From contig NZ_FTMJ01000003.1 in NCBI RefSeq assembly GCF_900156095.1, positions 356,979 to 420,978 on the forward strand: a stretch of DNA of 64,000 nt, written 5' to 3'. Positions within the stretch are counted from its first letter, which is position 1; each line of letters starts with the position of its first letter. A program made the translations under genes and the position numbers. Of this stretch, positions 49,127 to 57,931 are shown one piece after another. The notes beneath the pieces are model-generated. The model did no database searches, was not told where the DNA came from, and worked only from the letters and a program-made list of their open reading frames with translations. The stretch comes from Aeromonas sp. RU39B. Its GTDB lineage: Bacteria > Pseudomonadota > Gammaproteobacteria > Enterobacterales > Aeromonadaceae.

Positions 49127-49339
49127 ATGAGCGATATCAGCCTGCAAGAACACATCGACGACCTGCGTAACGGCATTGAAAAGATGCAACAGCCTCTGCA
49201 AAGAGCCATGACCCCGTTAGCCAACATGCCCGAGGTCACTGCCAATCAGCTCTCACTGGGCTGGTGGCTGCTGCCGGGGGTATCGAGTCTGATTATCGCG
49301 GCCGCGATCATCCAATGCATCTGGCAATTTACCCACTGA
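49127..49339 (+). CDS. 70-aa membrane protein under a sigma-54 promoter
   Basis: Unrecognised small protein. Residues 1-40 are hydrophilic and helical (ISLQEHIDDLRNGIEKMQQP); residues ~46-66 form one membrane span (WLLPGVSSLIIAAAIIQC). AGAGG lies near the ATG. The topology, a cytoplasmic amphipathic helix plus an anchor, would suit a small regulator of a membrane complex. It is followed 109 nt later by a 28-aa membrane miniprotein gene. Confidence 0.68.
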   Translation: MSDISLQEHIDDLRNGIEKMQQPLQRAMTPLANMPEVTANQLSLGWWLLPGVSSLIIAAAIIQCIWQFTH

Positions 49340-49371
49340 TTGATGGAATCTGCATACGACTTTAGGCATAC

Positions 49372-49421
49372 ATCACAGATAGTTAGGTCAGAAATGAATT
49401 ACCATTTACACAGTCTGTGAT
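49372..49421. repeat. inverted repeat upstream of the second miniprotein
   Basis: ATCACAGA at 49372-49379 and TCTGTGAT at 49414-49421, 34 nt apart, sit just before the 28-aa gene at 49449. They may be paired operator half-sites or a weak stem in RNA. Confidence 0.45.
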
Positions 49422-49448
49422 CTGTTCAACTGCCACAAGGAGTGATGC

Positions 49449-49535
49449 ATGAGTGTTGAAATGAAATGGGCCACCTTGACGGTCGGTGGTGCGGTCGTAC
49501 TGATCGTCAGCATGTGCGCACTGCTGTTTGCCTGA
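49449..49535 (+). CDS. 28-aa membrane miniprotein
   Basis: A very short gene with AAGGAG 6 nt before the ATG and a strong terminator right after the stop. The product begins MSVEMKWATLTVGGA and continues as one hydrophobic span ending CALLFA. No family recognised. The tight bracketing by ribosome site and terminator is the main evidence that it is real. Confidence 0.6.
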   Translation: MSVEMKWATLTVGGAVVLIVSMCALLFA

Positions 49536-49550
49536 ATCATCCGCAGTCCT

Positions 49551-49580
49551 GCAAGCCCGCCCTCTGGCGGGCTTGGCTTT
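49551..49580. terminator. terminator after the 28-aa miniprotein gene
   Basis: CAAGCCCGCC / GGCGGGCTTG with loop CTCT, followed by GCTTTTTATTT. It also lies at the end of the convergent lipoprotein gene. Confidence 0.9.
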
Positions 49581-49877
49581 TTATTTCTCCAGCCGCTCCA
49601 GCGTCTCTTCAATACAGGTCTGCTCGGCATCGTCGTCACGGTGCTGAGTCTCGAGCCATGCCCGGTTATCTTCATCGGCAAAGCGCGCTTCAATTTGTTG
49701 CTGCTCATCAGCCAGTTTCTGCGGGTCAACGCTGGACGCCTCCCCTTCGCGGGCCATGGTGGCCGGCAGTTTCTGCTGCAGACAGATCTCGACCAGACGG
49801 TTCAGATCCGCCTCGCGGTCGGTGGTAGGTGAACAGCCTGCCAGCAAGGCCAACCCCAATAACATGCCGATACGCAT
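49581..49877 (-). CDS. small lipoprotein of unknown function
   Basis: Predicted lipoprotein of 98 aa (MRIGMLLGLALLAGCSPTT, lipobox LLAGC). The mature part is acidic and helical, with two conserved-looking Cys (EICLQQKLP, EQTCIEETL) that could form a disulfide. No family assigned. GAGGAG-like sequence lies upstream of the chosen ATG; the frame extends further without a leader. Confidence 0.7.
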   Translation of the reverse strand: MRIGMLLGLALLAGCSPTTDREADLNRLVEICLQQKLPATMAREGEASSVDPQKLADEQQQIEARFADEDNRAWLETQHRDDDAEQTCIEETLERLEK

Positions 49878-50056
49878 CGCTTCTCTCCTCCACTGCGCTG
49901 ACATCGGCAGCCAGCCTAGCACGGCCACGGCGCAAGATCAGCGCCCTTGTGCAGCCAGATGCGCCACGCTTCTTCGCAGCCGACCAGACGGCAGGTATCC
50001 GCTGAATCCCGTCGTGCTATAGTCGCAACGCATTACCCTCCCATCAGGAGTGTCCA

Positions 50057-52201
50057 ATGAAAAAAGCGATATTGATCTTAAGCGGCATGGTGATAGCCCT
50101 GATCCTGGCCGCCGCCACCCTGGTCATGACCATCGATCCCAACCAGTTCAAACCCATGCTGACCGAGCAGGTGCAACGCAACCTCGGGCGTCAGCTGGTT
50201 ATCAATGGCCCTATCAGCTGGACCCTTTGGCCACGTCTGGGCCTGAGCGTCGGCGAAGCGGCGCTGCGCAATCCCGATGGCTTTGCCGAGCCGGATTTAA
50301 TTCGCCTCGAGCAGGCTACCGCCTCGGTGGCGGTGTTGCCTCTGCTCTCGCACCGCCTCGAAATAGGCACCATCAACCTCAAAGGAGCGCATCTGCTGCT
50401 CCATACCCGCAAAGATGGCAGCAGCAACCTCGACGGACTGACCGCAACGAGCAACACGCCAAGCGCTGCGGCTGACACCCGCGCGGCACCTGCACCCAGT
50501 GCGGCGGCGCAAAGTGAAGCCGCACAAGGCGCCGGCAGCAAGCAGCCGTGGCAGATCCGCCTCGATAGCATCGAGCTGGCGCAGGCCAGCGCCCTGCTGA
50601 TCGATGAGCGCAGCAACCGCCGCCTGCAATTGGCCAAACTCGACCTGTCGATTGGCTCTCTTGAACCGGAAAGCTGGACCCCAATCACCCTCGCGCTGGA
50701 GGGGAGCGACGAGCAGGGCCGTTTTAGCCTGAGCGGTCAAGCCGAGCTGAAGCTGGCGCCAGAGCCGCTGCAAAGCCAACTGCGCGCGGTGTCTCTCTCT
50801 GGCGCGCTGGAGCGCGGCGCCACTCACCTTGAGGCCGTCACCCTCAACGCAGAGCAACTCTCTCTCACTCAGCCCTCCACTCTGCAACTGAGTGCCCGTG
50901 GCCAGGCCGCCGAAAAGACCTTTGACCTGCAGCTGGCCACCACACTGCAGGCCACGCCGGCACTGGGTACCATGACGCTAACAGGCAGTGACCTGCAGGG
51001 CACGCTGAGCGGTCAGGGGTTGCCACCATCGCCGCTCAAGCTGGGCGTCAAAGGGGACATCACGCTCGATCGCACCCAGCAGCAACTGGTCGCCAGCAAG
51101 CTCTCACTCACCGCCAATGAGATAGCACTCCACGGTGATGCCTCGCTGCGCTGGAGTGAGCGGCCCACCGCCCGCTTTACCCTGCAGGGCGAGAAGCTCG
51201 ATCTCGACCCTTGGCTGGCCAGCCAGCCGACTAAAAAAGAGAGTGGCAAGGCCCCCGCAGCATCCGCCACTCCAACAGCTCAGCCAGCCGCTCCGGCTTC
51301 CGCTGAGCCGGATCTGTCGGCCCTGCGCGCAGTGGATCTTTCCGGCAACCTGTCATTGGCCCAGCTGACAGTGAAAGGCATCACGCTCACCCAACCCAAA
51401 CTGCTATTTACGCTGGAAAATGGCCTGCTCAACTTGCAGCAGTGGCAAGCCGGCTATGACGGCGGTCAACTGACCGCGCACGGCCAGCTCGACAGCCGCC
51501 AACAACCGGCCCGCTATCAGTTGGTCGCCAGCGCCAAAGGGCTGGCCATGGAGCCCCTGCTCAAGCAGTTTGCCGACACCGGCATCCTCTCCGGGCAAGG
51601 TGAACTCACTCTGGATGCCAGCGGCAGTGGCCTCTCTGCCCCCGCATTGCGACGCAATATTCAAGGCAAGCTGGGGCTGCGGGTCAGCGACGGTGCCATC
51701 AACGGGGTCAACCTGCCCGAGATGATCCGCGAGGCGCGCGCCACCCTCAAAGGCCAGCGCGCCGAGTATGTCAAAGAGACCCGCAAGACTGACTTTAGCG
51801 ATCTCACCGCCAACTTCGTGCTTGGCGGTGGCAAGGCGCGCAGTCAGGATATTCAGCTGTTTGCCCCGGCCCTGCGCGTGCATGGCGAAGGGGAGACCAA
51901 TCTGGTCAGTGAGCAGCTCGATTTTCTGTTCAACACCTCGGTGGTCGGCACCAGCAAGGGCCAGGGCGGCCGCGATATCGATGAGCTCAAGAATGTCACC
52001 ATTCCGGTACGCATCAGTGGCAGCTGGAGCCAGCCGAGCTACCAGCTCGATCTCAAGGCGCTGCTGCAAAACAACACCCTGCTCAAGGAGAAGGCGCGCA
52101 AAGAGGCCGAGCGCGGTCTGAACAAGCTGCTTGGCAACAAGGGCGATAACGACGCCGTCAAAGGCGCCGCTGATGCCCTGCTCAAGGGGCTGTTCCACTG
52201 A
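50057..52201 (+). CDS. asmA: AsmA-family outer-membrane assembly protein
   Basis: Large inner-membrane-anchored periplasmic protein (714 aa) of the AsmA/bridge-like lipid-transfer group, linked to outer-membrane lipid homeostasis. An N-terminal anchor (LILSGMVIALILAAATLV) precedes the conserved ITSWTLWP-like start (GPISWTLWPRLGLSVGEAAL). The C-terminal AsmA domain has NGVNLPEMIREARATLKG and DFLFNTSVVGTSKGQGG. Two Ala/Pro-rich linkers (~135-165 and ~395-415) interrupt the beta-rich body. Monocistronic. Confidence 0.92.
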   Translation: MKKAILILSGMVIALILAAATLVMTIDPNQFKPMLTEQVQRNLGRQLVINGPISWTLWPRLGLSVGEAALRNPDGFAEPDLIRLEQATASVAVLPLLSHRLEIGTINLKGAHLLLHTRKDGSSNLDGLTATSNTPSAAADTRAAPAPSAAAQSEAAQGAGSKQPWQIRLDSIELAQASALLIDERSNRRLQLAKLDLSIGSLEPESWTPITLALEGSDEQGRFSLSGQAELKLAPEPLQSQLRAVSLSGALERGATHLEAVTLNAEQLSLTQPSTLQLSARGQAAEKTFDLQLATTLQATPALGTMTLTGSDLQGTLSGQGLPPSPLKLGVKGDITLDRTQQQLVASKLSLTANEIALHGDASLRWSERPTARFTLQGEKLDLDPWLASQPTKKESGKAPAASATPTAQPAAPASAEPDLSALRAVDLSGNLSLAQLTVKGITLTQPKLLFTLENGLLNLQQWQAGYDGGQLTAHGQLDSRQQPARYQLVASAKGLAMEPLLKQFADTGILSGQGELTLDASGSGLSAPALRRNIQGKLGLRVSDGAINGVNLPEMIREARATLKGQRAEYVKETRKTDFSDLTANFVLGGGKARSQDIQLFAPALRVHGEGETNLVSEQLDFLFNTSVVGTSKGQGGRDIDELKNVTIPVRISGSWSQPSYQLDLKALLQNNTLLKEKARKEAERGLNKLLGNKGDNDAVKGAADALLKGLFH

Positions 52202-52208
52202 CCGGACA

Positions 52209-52252
52209 AGCCACTATCGCCAGGCAGGATGCTGCTTTTGGCGATAGTGGCT
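52209..52252. terminator. 14-bp stem at the asmA / araC-type convergence
   Basis: AGCCACTATCGCCA and TGGCGATAGTGGCT are perfectly complementary across a 16-nt loop. The 3' codons of the AraC-type gene lie inside the structure, so it doubles as coding sequence. Likely the terminator of asmA on the plus strand (a TTTT tract is in the loop, not after the stem). Confidence 0.6.
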
Positions 52253-53095
52253 GGGCGCCAGCCCATAGTGGCGTTTAAAGGCAGTGGAGAAGTGGTATTC
52301 GTTACCAAAGCCGCAGTGTGCGGCGATGACTTTGTGCGGCTGACAGGTGGTGGCCAGTAGTAGCGCCGCCTCACGCAGTCGCAACCGACTGAGCAATCCC
52401 ATCGGGGTGGTAGCCCCCTGACTCTGACACAGCCGGTGCAGTTGACGCTCGGACAGATGCAGCAGCCCGGCCATTCGCGCCACATCCCACGGCTCGGCGA
52501 GTGCAGCGCGCAGCGCACTTTCCAGCACCAACCACTGCTGCTCGCTGTGACGGGCCGCCTGCCCCTTGTCGAGCAGACGGTGCAAATAGAGCGAGAGCTG
52601 CTGCACCAGCAAGGAGGAGAGCGCCGGATCAGCAAAGCGCTGCTGCTCGGCAAACAGGTTCTCAACGGTGTGCAGCAGTTGTGGATGTTGGGAGGTACAG
52701 CCGCAGCGCCCACCGAGCGCGACCTGATCCCAGGGCGTTCCGGCATGAAACAGCACCCACAGCAGTTGCCATTGGGGTTGGTCGGCCGGCAGGCGGTAAT
52801 AAAGCGGTTGGCAGGCAGGGACAAGCGCCCACTGCCCGGCGTAAAGACGCTGCCAGCCATCCGCACCCCACACTTCCCCTGCGCCAGCCTGCGTCAGCAA
52901 AAAGGTGTGCACCCGCTCAAAGCGTCGTTCGATGCGGTATACCCCTTGCAGATCCGAGAGACCGGCGAGCCAGATCCCCCCGTCACTCAAGGCCGGTAAC
53001 AGGGCATCACAGCAGATCCGCTCGCGGCAGAGCGGACCGACGTCGATGAGCTCATGGATGGCAGTTTCAGACATTAGGTTGGCGGCGGCAGCCAT
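52214..53095 (-). CDS. AraC-family transcriptional regulator
   Basis: N-terminal cupin-like sensing domain (~35-160) and C-terminal double HTH (first helix set VARMAGLLHLSERQLHRLC; second KVIAAHCGFGNEYHFSTAFK; end GLAPSHYRQ). The frame is open to 53371, which would overlap the VOC gene; I place the start at the ATG at 53095, with 53074 equally possible (neither has a good ribosome site). It is divergent from the VOC-family gene, its most likely target. Confidence 0.82.
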   Translation of the reverse strand: MAAAANLMSETAIHELIDVGPLCRERICCDALLPALSDGGIWLAGLSDLQGVYRIERRFERVHTFLLTQAGAGEVWGADGWQRLYAGQWALVPACQPLYYRLPADQPQWQLLWVLFHAGTPWDQVALGGRCGCTSQHPQLLHTVENLFAEQQRFADPALSSLLVQQLSLYLHRLLDKGQAARHSEQQWLVLESALRAALAEPWDVARMAGLLHLSERQLHRLCQSQGATTPMGLLSRLRLREAALLLATTCQPHKVIAAHCGFGNEYHFSTAFKRHYGLAPSHYRQKQHPAWR

Positions 53096-53152
53096 GGGGT
53101 TATTGGTTGGCCGAGCATAGCATGAAGCCATACCGGATAAAGGAGAACCCTC

Positions 53153-53533
53153 ATGCATATCACTCACGTCGCCCTTTGGGCCCGCGATCTGGAAACCCTC
53201 ACCCGTTTTTACTGTGGCGTGTTCGACGGTGAACTGGGCGAGCCCTATCACAACCCGCGCAAGCAGTTCAGCTCGCGCTTCGTGCGCTTTGGCAGCGGCG
53301 CCAGCCTTGAGCTGATGCACCGACCCGACATTGTCGAACCTGCCGATATGCCGTTCTTTGGCTTGGCACATCTGGCGTTTTCACTCGGGTCGGAGGCGGC
53401 TGTCGATGCCATGACGATTCACTTGCAGCAGACCGGCTTGCGCCACCTCGACGGGCCACGCCACACCGGCGATGGCTATTACGAGAGTGTTTTTCTCGAC
53501 CCGGAAGGCAATCAGATTGAATTGACCGTCTAA
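53153..53533 (+). CDS. VOC-family (glyoxalase/dioxygenase-like) protein
   Basis: Small metal-dependent VOC protein (126 aa) with one pair of beta-alpha-beta-beta-beta units. Candidate ligands: His in ITHVALWARD, Glu in SLELMHRP, His in GLAHLAF and Glu in GNQIELTV. AAGGAG precedes the ATG. Related proteins isomerise methylglyoxal-thiol adducts or confer resistance; the substrate is not known. Confidence 0.83.
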   Translation: MHITHVALWARDLETLTRFYCGVFDGELGEPYHNPRKQFSSRFVRFGSGASLELMHRPDIVEPADMPFFGLAHLAFSLGSEAAVDAMTIHLQQTGLRHLDGPRHTGDGYYESVFLDPEGNQIELTV

Positions 53534-53536
53534 TAA

Positions 53537-53560
53537 CAGGCCGCGTCTTGCGCGGCCTGA
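53537..53560. terminator. terminator between VOC gene and nitroreductase gene
   Basis: CAGGCCGCG / CGCGGCCTG hairpin between convergent genes; no strong T tract. Confidence 0.6.
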
Positions 53561-53580
53561 ACACGCTATCTTCGACCCTA

Positions 53581-54342
53581 TCAGGCCGGGAGTTGGTCTT
53601 GGAAGGCAAACCCCTGGCTTTCGAGGGTGCTGGCAATCTTGGGGAAGTAGATACGGCGATAGGTGCCGGCCGTCGAGGCCACGTAAGAGGGCATCTGGGT
53701 CAGACCCTGCGCATCCCACCAGGCGCGCAGCTCGGCGTCGTAGCTGGCCACGCCGGCCTGCACGGCAGCCAGATCGTAACGCTCGGTCAGGGCAAAGCTC
53801 GCCAACGGCACCCGCGGCTTTAGCTGCGGCATCTTGCTGGTATCGGCCACGCCAAGCGTGGTGCCCACCACCGGAAAGGTCTTCGGCGGCAGACCGAGCA
53901 GGTCGATCATTGCCTGCGGATTGGCACGGATGCCGCCGATCGCGGTCGAGCCATAGCCAAGCGCCGCAGCGGCGGTTTGCAGGGCATTGAGCATGATGCC
54001 GGCATCCAGCGCCCCCACCAAAATCCCCTCGGCACTCTGCTCAACCACCTGGGTTTCACCGGCCAGACGAGCCGCTTCGGCGCTGCGCTGATAGTCGATG
54101 ACGATGGTGATAAACAGATCGGCACCGGCCACCTGCGGCTGACCACCGGCGATCTCGGCAATCTTGGCGATGGTGGCCTTGTCGCGGGTCACCACCAGGG
54201 AGATCTGCTGGCCGTTGATGGAGTTGGGTGCCTGCTGGGCCGTTGCGAGAATGGTCTTAAGATCGGCATCACTGACGTGGGCACCGGTAAACTGGCGTAC
54301 CGAGCGGCGCTGGCGCAGCAGGGAAATCATGGCATCACTCAT
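53581..54342 (-). CDS. NfsA-like NADPH nitroreductase/flavin reductase
   Basis: FMN enzyme of 253 aa. Family marks are LRQRRSVRQFTGAHVSDA, QQAPNSINGQQISLVVT, ALGYGSTAIGGIRANPQ and GLPPKTFPVVGTTLGVAD, typical of the NfsA/FRP group (two-electron, oxygen-insensitive reduction of nitro compounds, quinones or flavins). AGGAG lies 6 nt from the chosen ATG. The physiological substrate is uncertain. Confidence 0.86.
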   Translation of the reverse strand: MSDAMISLLRQRRSVRQFTGAHVSDADLKTILATAQQAPNSINGQQISLVVTRDKATIAKIAEIAGGQPQVAGADLFITIVIDYQRSAEAARLAGETQVVEQSAEGILVGALDAGIMLNALQTAAAALGYGSTAIGGIRANPQAMIDLLGLPPKTFPVVGTTLGVADTSKMPQLKPRVPLASFALTERYDLAAVQAGVASYDAELRAWWDAQGLTQMPSYVASTAGTYRRIYFPKIASTLESQGFAFQDQLPA

Positions 54343-54423
54343 GGATGACTCCTGATAGGAAGGGGCAGAAAACTGCCCCATCTTACTGCGCTTTACTGCT
54401 CTTGGAAGCGGTGGCGCCCACCA

Positions 54424-55881
54424 TTAATTCAACTTTGGCAGGGGCAGCATCAGCACCACTTCCAGCCCGCCTTCGGGCCGGTTGCTGGCGCAGATATTAC
54501 CGCCTTGACAGAGCATCGCTTTGCGGGCAATGGCGAGCCCGAGCCCATAGCCCTTGCCCTGCATCGGCGAACCGATCCGCACAAAGGGATCGAAGATCGC
54601 CGAGAGCTTCTCCTCCTCCACACCAGGCCCCTGATCGCGGATCCGGACGCACGCCCGCTCACCCTCCTGACCCAGTTGTAGCACCACGCTCTGGCCGAGT
54701 TTCGAGAAACGCAACGCATTGCGCACTACATTTTCGATGGCGCGGCGCACCAGTTCGGCGTTACCGCACAGGGTCACCGGAAGCTCGCCAAAGAGCTCGA
54801 CGGCCACACCGGCACGCTCCCCTTCAAAACGGGCATCGGCCACCACGGTTTCAACCAACTCTTGCAGATCGTAATAGGTTTGCTCGGTGCCCTGCCCCTG
54901 CTCGACGCGGGCCAAGGTCAGCAGCTCGCCGATCAGCTTATCCATGCGGCCGGTCTCTTGCTGGATACGCTGCAAGGATCCGGGCACCTTGTCCGGGTTC
55001 TGCTCGGCCAGACCAATCGCCAGCTGAATGCGCGCCAACGGCGAGCGTAGCTCATGAGATACATCGTGCAGCAGCTGTTCACGCCCCACCACCAGCTGGT
55101 GCAGGCGCTCGACCATGCTGTCAAAATCGCGCCCCACATCGGTCAACTCGTCGCGGCGCCGGCGCAGCCCGGGCAGCAGACGCACCCCGAGATCGCCAGC
55201 CGCCACGCGGGAGAATCCCTCGCGCAGGGCGTTCATCGGCCGGGTCAGGTGCCAGGCAAACAGGGCGCTAAAGATGAGGCCACCGAGACCGCCAATCCAC
55301 AGCATCGGCGGCGGCATCTTCAGCCAGTGCCAAGTAGAGTTAGTCGGCGGGGTGAGCAAGCGGCGCAGACCGTCGAGGTCATAGCGCAGCTGATAGCGTT
55401 TGCCATCGAGGCTCAGCACAGTGCGTACCAGCAGATGTTGCTGGCGCATCTCAAGGGATTGTGGAGAGTCGGGGCCAAACATGTCGTGAGGCCCTATTGG
55501 CATCATCATCTGCTCATCGGGCGGCGGATGGCCCTCTCCCCCTTCTGGCTTGGGCGGAGGTGGCATCATGCTGATGTCACTCTTGGTGCTTGCGCTGGTC
55601 TCTGTCACCGGCAGCGGCGTATCGCCGGGCAACACTTGCACCAGTCGACTCTCCTGCTCGGGCCAGGCGCTGAGCAGTGCTTGCAGGGCAAACTGACCGC
55701 CATCGGCCAGCACAGCGGCCGCCGCCGCCAGCTGCTGATTGGCCAGCCGCTGCGCCAACCGCTCTTCCGGCGGAACGTGGTCGCGGTTGCTAAAGGCGAT
55801 CCAGAGCACCTGACTGACCAGCACTATGGTCAGCCAGAAGCCCAGTAGGATTTTCCAAAACAGTCGACTTTTTAGCAGCAT
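54424..55881 (-). CDS. CpxA-like sensor kinase with Met/Pro-rich periplasmic insert
   Basis: Kinase of 485 aa. First membrane segment ILLGFWLTIVLVSQVLWIA, periplasmic region ~30-190, second segment ~195-213, HAMP, H box LLHDVSHELRSPLARIQLAIGL, lid GYGLGLAIARKA. The CpxA branch is clear from the H-box region. Unlike CpxA, the periplasmic domain has a segment rich in Met, Pro, His and Gly (about residues 103-135: MMPPPPKPEGGEGHPPP, then MMMPIGPHDMF), which could bind copper or a similar metal. Overlaps its regulator by 10 nt. Confidence 0.87.
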   Translation of the reverse strand: MLLKSRLFWKILLGFWLTIVLVSQVLWIAFSNRDHVPPEERLAQRLANQQLAAAAAVLADGGQFALQALLSAWPEQESRLVQVLPGDTPLPVTETSASTKSDISMMPPPPKPEGGEGHPPPDEQMMMPIGPHDMFGPDSPQSLEMRQQHLLVRTVLSLDGKRYQLRYDLDGLRRLLTPPTNSTWHWLKMPPPMLWIGGLGGLIFSALFAWHLTRPMNALREGFSRVAAGDLGVRLLPGLRRRRDELTDVGRDFDSMVERLHQLVVGREQLLHDVSHELRSPLARIQLAIGLAEQNPDKVPGSLQRIQQETGRMDKLIGELLTLARVEQGQGTEQTYYDLQELVETVVADARFEGERAGVAVELFGELPVTLCGNAELVRRAIENVVRNALRFSKLGQSVVLQLGQEGERACVRIRDQGPGVEEEKLSAIFDPFVRIGSPMQGKGYGLGLAIARKAMLCQGGNICASNRPEGGLEVVLMLPLPKLN

Positions 55882-56564
55882 ACCAGCTTGTAACCGATAC
55901 TGCGGATGGTCTCGATGGCGAGCGTCTCGCCGGCGCTTTGGTGCAGCTTCTGGCGCAGATTGCAGATGTGCACATCCACGCTGCGGTCATAGGCCTCACG
56001 GGGGCGGCCGATCCCCTCGAGCGACAGGGTGTCTTTGGTCACCACCTGCTCGGGACTGCGCAACAGCAGTTCAAGCATGTTGAATTCGGTCGCGGTCAGC
56101 TCCAGTTGCGAGCCGCGCCAGGCGCTGATCCGGGTGCCCGGATTGAGGGTCAGTGCTCCGAGCATCAGCACATCGGGACGGGCCTGTGTATGGTGCTCAG
56201 TGGTATCGCTCACCCGGCGCAGCACGGCGCGCAAGCGGGCCACCAGCTCACGGGGATAGCAAGGCTTGGGCATATAGTCATCGGCCCCCATCTCAAGCCC
56301 CACCACCCGGTCGATATTATCGCCCTTGGCAGTGAGCATGATGATGGGCAGATTGCTTTGCTGGCGTACCTGACGCAACACCTCGGTACCGCTCAGATCG
56401 GGCAGCATCACATCCAGTACCAGAGCATCATAGCGGCCACTCAGTGCATGGCTGACACCGGCTTGTCCAGTCAGTACGTGAGTGGCGGAGAATCCTTCAC
56501 CCCCCAGGTACTCGCTCAGCATGGTCCCCAGCTCCAGATCATCATCAACCAGCAGGATCTTCAT
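55872..56564 (-). CDS. CpxR-like response regulator
   Basis: OmpR-family regulator of 230 aa: receiver with acceptor Asp in ALVLDVMLPDLSG and winged helix with DRSVDVHICNLRQKL, close to CpxR. It is divergent from macA (about 150 bp), so macAB is the likely target of this pair. Confidence 0.88.
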   Translation of the reverse strand: MKILLVDDDLELGTMLSEYLGGEGFSATHVLTGQAGVSHALSGRYDALVLDVMLPDLSGTEVLRQVRQQSNLPIIMLTAKGDNIDRVVGLEMGADDYMPKPCYPRELVARLRAVLRRVSDTTEHHTQARPDVLMLGALTLNPGTRISAWRGSQLELTATEFNMLELLLRSPEQVVTKDTLSLEGIGRPREAYDRSVDVHICNLRQKLHQSAGETLAIETIRSIGYKLVCC

Positions 56565-56716
56565 TATTTATTACCTCCTCTACGGCTGGCGCCATTTTCT
56601 CCACTCAGGCCAAGGCAAGCAGCCGCCTTTACGTAATTCTTACATAGCGTTGGGAGAGACTTAACCGCCCTCTGCGCTAGAGTGCCTGCGAATTGTCAAA
56701 AGGATGTTCATTCCCC

Positions 56717-57928
56717 ATGTCCAAGCTGCTCACCCACCGCCGCTGGTTGCTACCGGCTGTGGCGGTTTTCCTGATCTTGCTCATCGGGGCTGCCCTGTTT
56801 GGCCGCGCGCCTGCCAACCAGAATAGCAGTGTCATCACCGCCGTGGTGGAACGACGCGACCTGGAGCAGTCGGTGCTGGCCGACGGCACCCTAGAGGCCA
56901 AAAAACAGGTCAGCGTCGGCGCTCAGGTTTCCGGCCAGATAAAGGCCATTCACGTCGCACTGGGGCAACAGGTAAAGCAGGGGGATCTGCTGGTTGAGAT
57001 CGACGATCTGACCCAGCAAAACTCGCTAAAAGATGCCGAGGCCCAGCAGCGCAATATTCAGGCCCAGCTCGAATCCAAGCAGGCCACATTGCGAAACGCC
57101 CAGCTCACCTTCGAGCGCCAGCAGCGCATTCTCGACAAGGGGCTCGGATCCCGCTCTGATTTTGACAGTGCCAAAGCCACCCTGGACGAAACCCGCGCCA
57201 CGATTCGCGCCCTCGATGCCCAGCTGGTGCAGGCCAAGGTCGCCGCCGACACCGCCCGTGTCAATCTCGGTTATACCCGTATCACGGCGCCCCTGTCTGG
57301 CACCGTAGTAGCCATTCCGGTCGAAGAGGGGCAGACGGTCAACGCCGCCCAGAGCACCCCGACTCTGCTCAAAATTGCCCAGCTCGAGACCATGACTATC
57401 AAGGCGCAGATCTCCGAGGCTGACGTGGTCAAGACCCGCGCCGGCATGCCGGTCTATTTCACCATTCTCGGCGCGCCGCAAAGCCGCTTTGATGCCCAGC
57501 TGCGCGCCATCGAGCCGGCACCAGACTCCATCAATGATGATGACTCAAGCTCCAGCTCGAGTAGCTCCAGCAGTTCGAGCAGCTCCAGCAGCTCGAGTAC
57601 CGCGATTTACTACAATGGTCTGTTTGACGTCCCCAACCCCGATGCCACCCTGCGCATCAGCATGACGGCACAGGTCTATATCGTGCTGGCCAAGGCCGAG
57701 AAGACGCTGGTGATCCCCGCCACCGCCCTGATGGGCGATCAGGTGCAGGTGATGGACCAAAAGGGGCAGTTAAGCCTGCGCCGGGTTAAGGTTGGGCTAA
57801 ATAACAAGGTGGATGCCCAGGTCCTTGATGGCCTGCAGGAAGGAGAGCGGGTCGTCATCAGCACGGCATCGGCGGCCGGCAGCAAAAGCAGCGACGGCGG
57901 CATGCGCCCTCCCCCCATGGGTCTGTAA
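56717..57928 (+). CDS. macA: MacA-like periplasmic adaptor with poly-Ser tract
   Basis: Membrane-fusion protein (403 aa) that links the MacB ABC transporter to a TolC-type channel for macrolide, toxin or glycolipid export. N-terminal anchor, lipoyl halves (KQVSVGAQVSGQIKAIHV; GYTRITAPLSGTVVAI), long helical hairpin between them, and beta-barrel with YNGLFDVPNPDATLRISM. A run of 18 serines (~277-294) precedes that last block. The ATG at 56717 is chosen over an upstream TTG. Divergent from the CpxRA-like pair and followed by macB after 3 nt. Confidence 0.9.
   Translation: MSKLLTHRRWLLPAVAVFLILLIGAALFGRAPANQNSSVITAVVERRDLEQSVLADGTLEAKKQVSVGAQVSGQIKAIHVALGQQVKQGDLLVEIDDLTQQNSLKDAEAQQRNIQAQLESKQATLRNAQLTFERQQRILDKGLGSRSDFDSAKATLDETRATIRALDAQLVQAKVAADTARVNLGYTRITAPLSGTVVAIPVEEGQTVNAAQSTPTLLKIAQLETMTIKAQISEADVVKTRAGMPVYFTILGAPQSRFDAQLRAIEPAPDSINDDDSSSSSSSSSSSSSSSSSSTAIYYNGLFDVPNPDATLRISMTAQVYIVLAKAEKTLVIPATALMGDQVQVMDQKGQLSLRRVKVGLNNKVDAQVLDGLQEGERVVISTASAAGSKSSDGGMRPPPMGL
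57545..57598 (+). repeat. serine-coding minisatellite in macA
   Basis: Eighteen consecutive serine codons built from an imperfect tandem repeat: a 15-nt unit AGCTCCAGCTCGAGT and two 18-nt units starting AGCTCCAGCAG. All units stay in frame, so slippage would change the linker by five or six serines without a frameshift. Confidence 0.9.
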
Positions 57929-57931
57929 CCG

